A stretch of 64,000 nt of DNA, taken from Ilyonectria destructans (lineage: Eukaryota; Ascomycota; Sordariomycetes; Hypocreales; Nectriaceae). The notes beneath the pieces were generated by a model. The model did not search any database. It had not been told where the DNA came from and saw nothing but the letters and a program-made list of their open reading frames with translations. The position numbers and the translations under genes were made by a program. Shown here piece by piece: positions 60,345 through 64,000 of the stretch. The number at the start of each line of letters is the position of its first letter. Position 1 is the first letter of the stretch. The stretch is from NCBI GenBank assembly GCA_020740775.1, contig JAHEWK010000012.1, positions 682,001 through 746,000 of the forward strand. Direction: 5' to 3'.

Positions 60345-63300
60345 CTGTACTCCGTCTCCATCCCCGTACCTTCCATGTTCCAATCCCAAGCTCAATTACG
60401 GCCGCCCCTTCCTTCCTCGTGGTCGTCTTCTCTCGTTCTTCTGACATGCTTGTCACGTTGGCCACTCCTTTCTCGCTCACCTTTGCTGCCAATACACCCT
60501 GCGCCTACACCTACACACCCCCTGCGGTCCTGCAGTGGGGCTCGCCTGCTGGGTCGCTCACTGGAGGGGGGCGCTTGGGCGCGGTACAGCGCAGTCCCAG
60601 GGCAGTCCTGCGGCGGTGCGTGCTGGGAGGGCTGGTAACTTGGTACTGGGTGCCTTTTTGGCCCCGCTCCGCCCGGCGAGACCCTGCGCGGCGAGGCCTC
60701 GTGCGGACGGGTGCTCACATTGGCACACAGCACCAAGCACAAAACGAAGGATACCTCCCAATAGTCACCGGGCCGGTCGGCCAGCGTCCATCCATGGCGC
60801 GCGCCCCGGCACTTGGCCCAGCCAGAACCGTCGAGAAGCAGGCCCAGCGGGGAAGATCGTGATCATGACCTCACGCAGCGCAGGAAAAATGGCCAATTGA
60901 TTACACAATAGCGCCTCCACCCTAAGCCTCAAGGGGAAGGCTACATGGCCCGAGCGCCCGGTTCCTGGCCGCTCAGGTGCCAGGAACGACTTCTCGATGT
61001 CCCTCCTATCCCAGTTGTCCCAGTTGTCCCAGTGTTCCAGGTGGGGAGGGGCCTTGCCGGGGACCGGTTATTCGAGGCTCTGCTCCTCTTTTTTTCCCTC
61101 TTTTTTCTGCTTGTCAGCTGCTGGGCAACTCAGTGACTCTGTCTTTTCATGCTCTCGTCTTCCGCAATCGGTCCCACTCTCTCTCCACTGTGGAATTCCA
61201 TTCACCATCCATGGTGGGAATCATAACAGATCCCGTCTGTGCATCACAATCGTACTGTGCCATACAGTGCGTTTGCAACAGTCATGTGTGCCATGTACGC
61301 CAAGTGCGCCCCGGTTACCTGGTTGGCACAGGGTAATCACAAATCCCCTCCTTAAGCCTCGTTCTGGCCTCAAATATGCACGACGCACATAGGCACAGTA
61401 GGAGACCCAACTCCGCAACTAACCTAATCGGTCACCCAACGGTCTGGGAGAACAATGGTGCAATTGTGCTGGTCCAGCTCACCTGGCCAGCTGCGAGTCA
61501 TCGTCGAAAAGGGTACTTCCTGACATGCAGATCCTGCCTCGTTTCAAGTCGGCTACATTTTTCTCACTTTGCGCAAATAAGCCCCCACTTGCCTGTGCCT
61601 GGACTGTGCCTTTGTCCTACACGATATGACGGATCCATGATGTCGAATCCTTTGCTGGGCTAAGGAGGTGACGAATTCCTTGGCTGGAGTCAGCCAGCCA
61701 GAAACTTGGTACAGGCCAAGAAGCGCAGACGGTGATTCGCTGGTGGTGTGCTCCAGTGCCAAGCTGGGGTTGTCGCTGTTGGGACTTACCGTAGTAAAAC
61801 GTCATGTACGTACGGAGGTACCTCTTCTCGAAACAGGTACCTCATCCACGTAATTCTCTAGTTCTCGGCGGTCCAATTGTGTCAGCGGGGGGGAGCATAT
61901 GCCGGGTGAGACAATTCCTGCGGCCAACATGTACAATCACGTTTCGTTGGTGATGAATGAATGGCCTAGGATTCCCGCAACGAATACAGTGCGTCCCATC
62001 CGCACATGTCCTAGACACTGGGCGCTAAGGGCACCGCGGGGAAGCGCTGGGGCCCTGGGCTAGAGTCGGTGTCTGCGAGCCAGCAACGACTCACCTGACC
62101 GAGCTTCACTGAAACTGGGGCTCACCGAGGGTCCCGGCCAACCTGACCTAGGTCACGAGGGCCAAGTAGTAAATTACGCTCCGTCTTGTCCGCCTCAACT
62201 ACTAGGGCAATAGCAAGGGCAGGAGAAAAAAATTAAAAATTAAAAATCCGAGCTTTCGATGACATAGTACATTCAGTTCATTGCCGACTCCCGCTAGGGC
62301 TGCCCCGGAGTCAAAGGGAAGGTGCTCCGGCCAACGCGGGGCCGCATGGATTACGGTGTTCCTCCACATGATGATGACAGCAGCACATCTTCGCCCTACG
62401 TACCTCTATGGATCCCCATGGAAAGGTACGTAAGTGTTTGTACCTGAGCTAGGTACTTCTTGTTCGTTCAGGTACGCGTCAATGACTGAATAGTACCATC
62501 GATGACACAATTGCCCAGGTCGTCTGCCCAAGCTCGGGACGAGGTGGGCTACCAGGTGAAGCCGACAAGGTTGCAATGGGGTTGCACGACATGTCATGAA
62601 TTAATTGGCACCAATGAGCGAATCTGCAGGAATATTGCGTGGTTTCGACCTCGTCTCTCAAGTAAAAATCGCATACAAGTCACCAACTACGAAAAAAGTC
62701 TCCTGCAACGGGCCCGGTTTCCGCCTCCGGCGTCTCGCGCACCAGACCCCGGACTGCCCCGGTGACCCACTCAGCGGAGGGCCGGCGCCCCCGAAAAGGT
62801 CCTCTCGCCTCCCCGCCCCTCCAAGAACGCATTTCCATTACCCCCAGGTTTCTCTCCATTGTTCAGAAACTGAACTGTAACAGTGACTACTCCATCAATA
62901 ACCCACGGGTGATGCACCAGAAAACTCGGAGACCCGCTCTGCATCACTCCTTCACAACCGAGCCCTTTCCACCCCCGTTTCCATTACCCCCAGTTTACTT
63001 GATCGTGCAGCTTCGTGACAGCCACGGGACCGCCCGACTTGGCCGGGCTCCGTAACCCCCGTGTTGCACCATCGCATCCTGCCCCTTTCTCTTTTCCCCG
63101 GCGGCGCTCTTAGACATTGCCTCCCCCAGCTTACCCCATCTACGACCATAATACGTACATCGTACCCCCGACAACTGGAATCCACGCCCCCCAGACTTTT
63201 TTCTTGCTTGCCGTTGTCTCGTGGCCCCTCTGGTTTGTCATTGGCAACGCTCCATTACCAAATCTTCCCTGCACCCCGCATCCGGCCCTTGGGAGGCGGA

Positions 63301-64000
63301 CGCCGTTAAGGCGTCACGAGGCCGACAGAAAAAAATAAATCGGAGCGTAACCGGGGGGGAGTGTGTGTAACGGTGTCGGTCAGTCCTCTGGGGCCGAAAA
63401 CCCGCCAAGCCGCCAAAGGAAGGAAAAAAGGGCGAGATCGTGAGGTTGCGGTCGAGGTCGAGGTCAAGGTTGTGGTCATTGCTTGTCCGGGGTCGGGGTC
63501 ACGGCTGGGGAATTGAGATTGTCATCTGGGGATGGGGACTCATCAGTCCATACGAAATGCTGGACGAGCAGACAGCTGGTCCATGCAATGCCAGGCGCGT
63601 ACGTACTGTCAGGCCCTGTTCACTTCCGCAATTGGCCCTTTGCTCGTCTCTCGTGGCTACGCAACAGATACGGACGGTACGCAGGACACGCACAGCACTC
63701 CAGCTATCTACAGCTGGGGGCTGAGCTGAGTAATGGAGAATCGATCTGATCCAGCCGTGTGGGATCTCCTATCACGACTTGTCCTGCGCCAGGCACGAGC
63801 TCGTCTGTGCCCATGTCTGACTGTACTCCCATGGCTTTCGTCTCGGCCGACCCGTGGCCAAGCGCTGAGAGTCTGAGACGGCTCGAGCATCTCCATCCTT
63901 CCCGTCTCCAGTTCCATCCCGTCCCCAGGCGTCAGCCCCCTAGATCCAAGTCCTGTCGCTTATTCTCCAGCGCTCCAGGTGACTCTCGGCTCCCCAGCCT

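Larger units (their letters stand above)
58813..64000. other. GDH2 promoter and gene-poor right flank
   Basis: No gene is supported. Immediately upstream of GDH2 is its leader and promoter. From about 59500 the sequence has only short random frames. It contains many TACGTAC or GGTACC-type palindromes (60307, 60335, 61806, 61815, 62425, 63599), a nine-base CCAGTTGTC repeat at 61011-61037, a 9-bp inverted repeat at 60961-60969/60979-60987, and an AAAAATT repeat near 62225-62247. A gene may begin beyond the right edge. Confidence 0.6.

Overview
The window is nuclear DNA of a filamentous ascomycete (Pezizomycotina, most likely Sordariomycetes, possibly Hypocreales). Short introns of about 50-60 nt carry GTRAGT-type donors and a CTAAC/CTAAT branch site just before the acceptor. 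Genes lie on both strands with separate promoters, and the gene set includes the fungal p67phox-like regulator NoxR, an alternative NADH dehydrogenase and a large NAD-specific glutamate dehydrogenase. The order-level guess rests on protein resemblance only. I see no rRNA, tRNA, CRISPR array or intact transposon.

Layout. 1.6-9.6 kb, all minus strand: DBP2 DEAD-box helicase, kynureninase (BNA5), external-type NADH dehydrogenase. 9.6-15.4 kb: a long gene-poor stretch with a perfect 22-bp hairpin. 15.4-19.6 kb: an unrecognised single-pass membrane protein (+) converging on a bifunctional thiamine enzyme, THI20 type (-). 20.3-24.6 kb: Rictor/Ste20/AVO3-type TORC2 subunit (-). 26.5-30.2 kb: urate oxidase (+), mitochondrial ribosomal protein uL13m (-), copper chaperone for SOD1 (+). 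30.2-34.9 kb: gene-poor. 34.9-36.7 kb: NoxR (+). 37.3-45.7 kb: mitochondrial glutamyl-tRNA synthetase (-), farnesylation-type class A DnaJ (+), ESCRT-II subunit SNF8 (+), Mpv17/PMP22-family membrane protein (-). 48.1-51.7 kb: BUD14, SH3 protein (-). 55.6-58.8 kb: NAD-glutamate dehydrogenase GDH2 (-). 58.8-64.0 kb: gene-poor, rich in TACGTAC palindromes.

How the genes relate. This is mostly core metabolism and cell biology, not an evident gene cluster. Several genes bear on redox or nitrogen (NDE, uricase, CCS, NoxR, GDH2), and the uricase promoter carries a GATA array of the type read by AreA/NIT2. Co-regulation of the others is not shown.

The most interesting signals are: a 627-nt in-frame intron (exitron) in BUD14 that looks protein-coding but holds one TAG; three candidate GC-AG introns; a CCS protein whose only available start adds an N-terminal membrane segment; a uricase without a visible peroxisomal PTS1; a membrane-protein gene whose C-terminal tail seems to continue in another frame; and the hairpin and palindromic repeats. 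Exon boundaries were worked out by hand from splice signals, reading frame and family resemblance; none has transcript support here.
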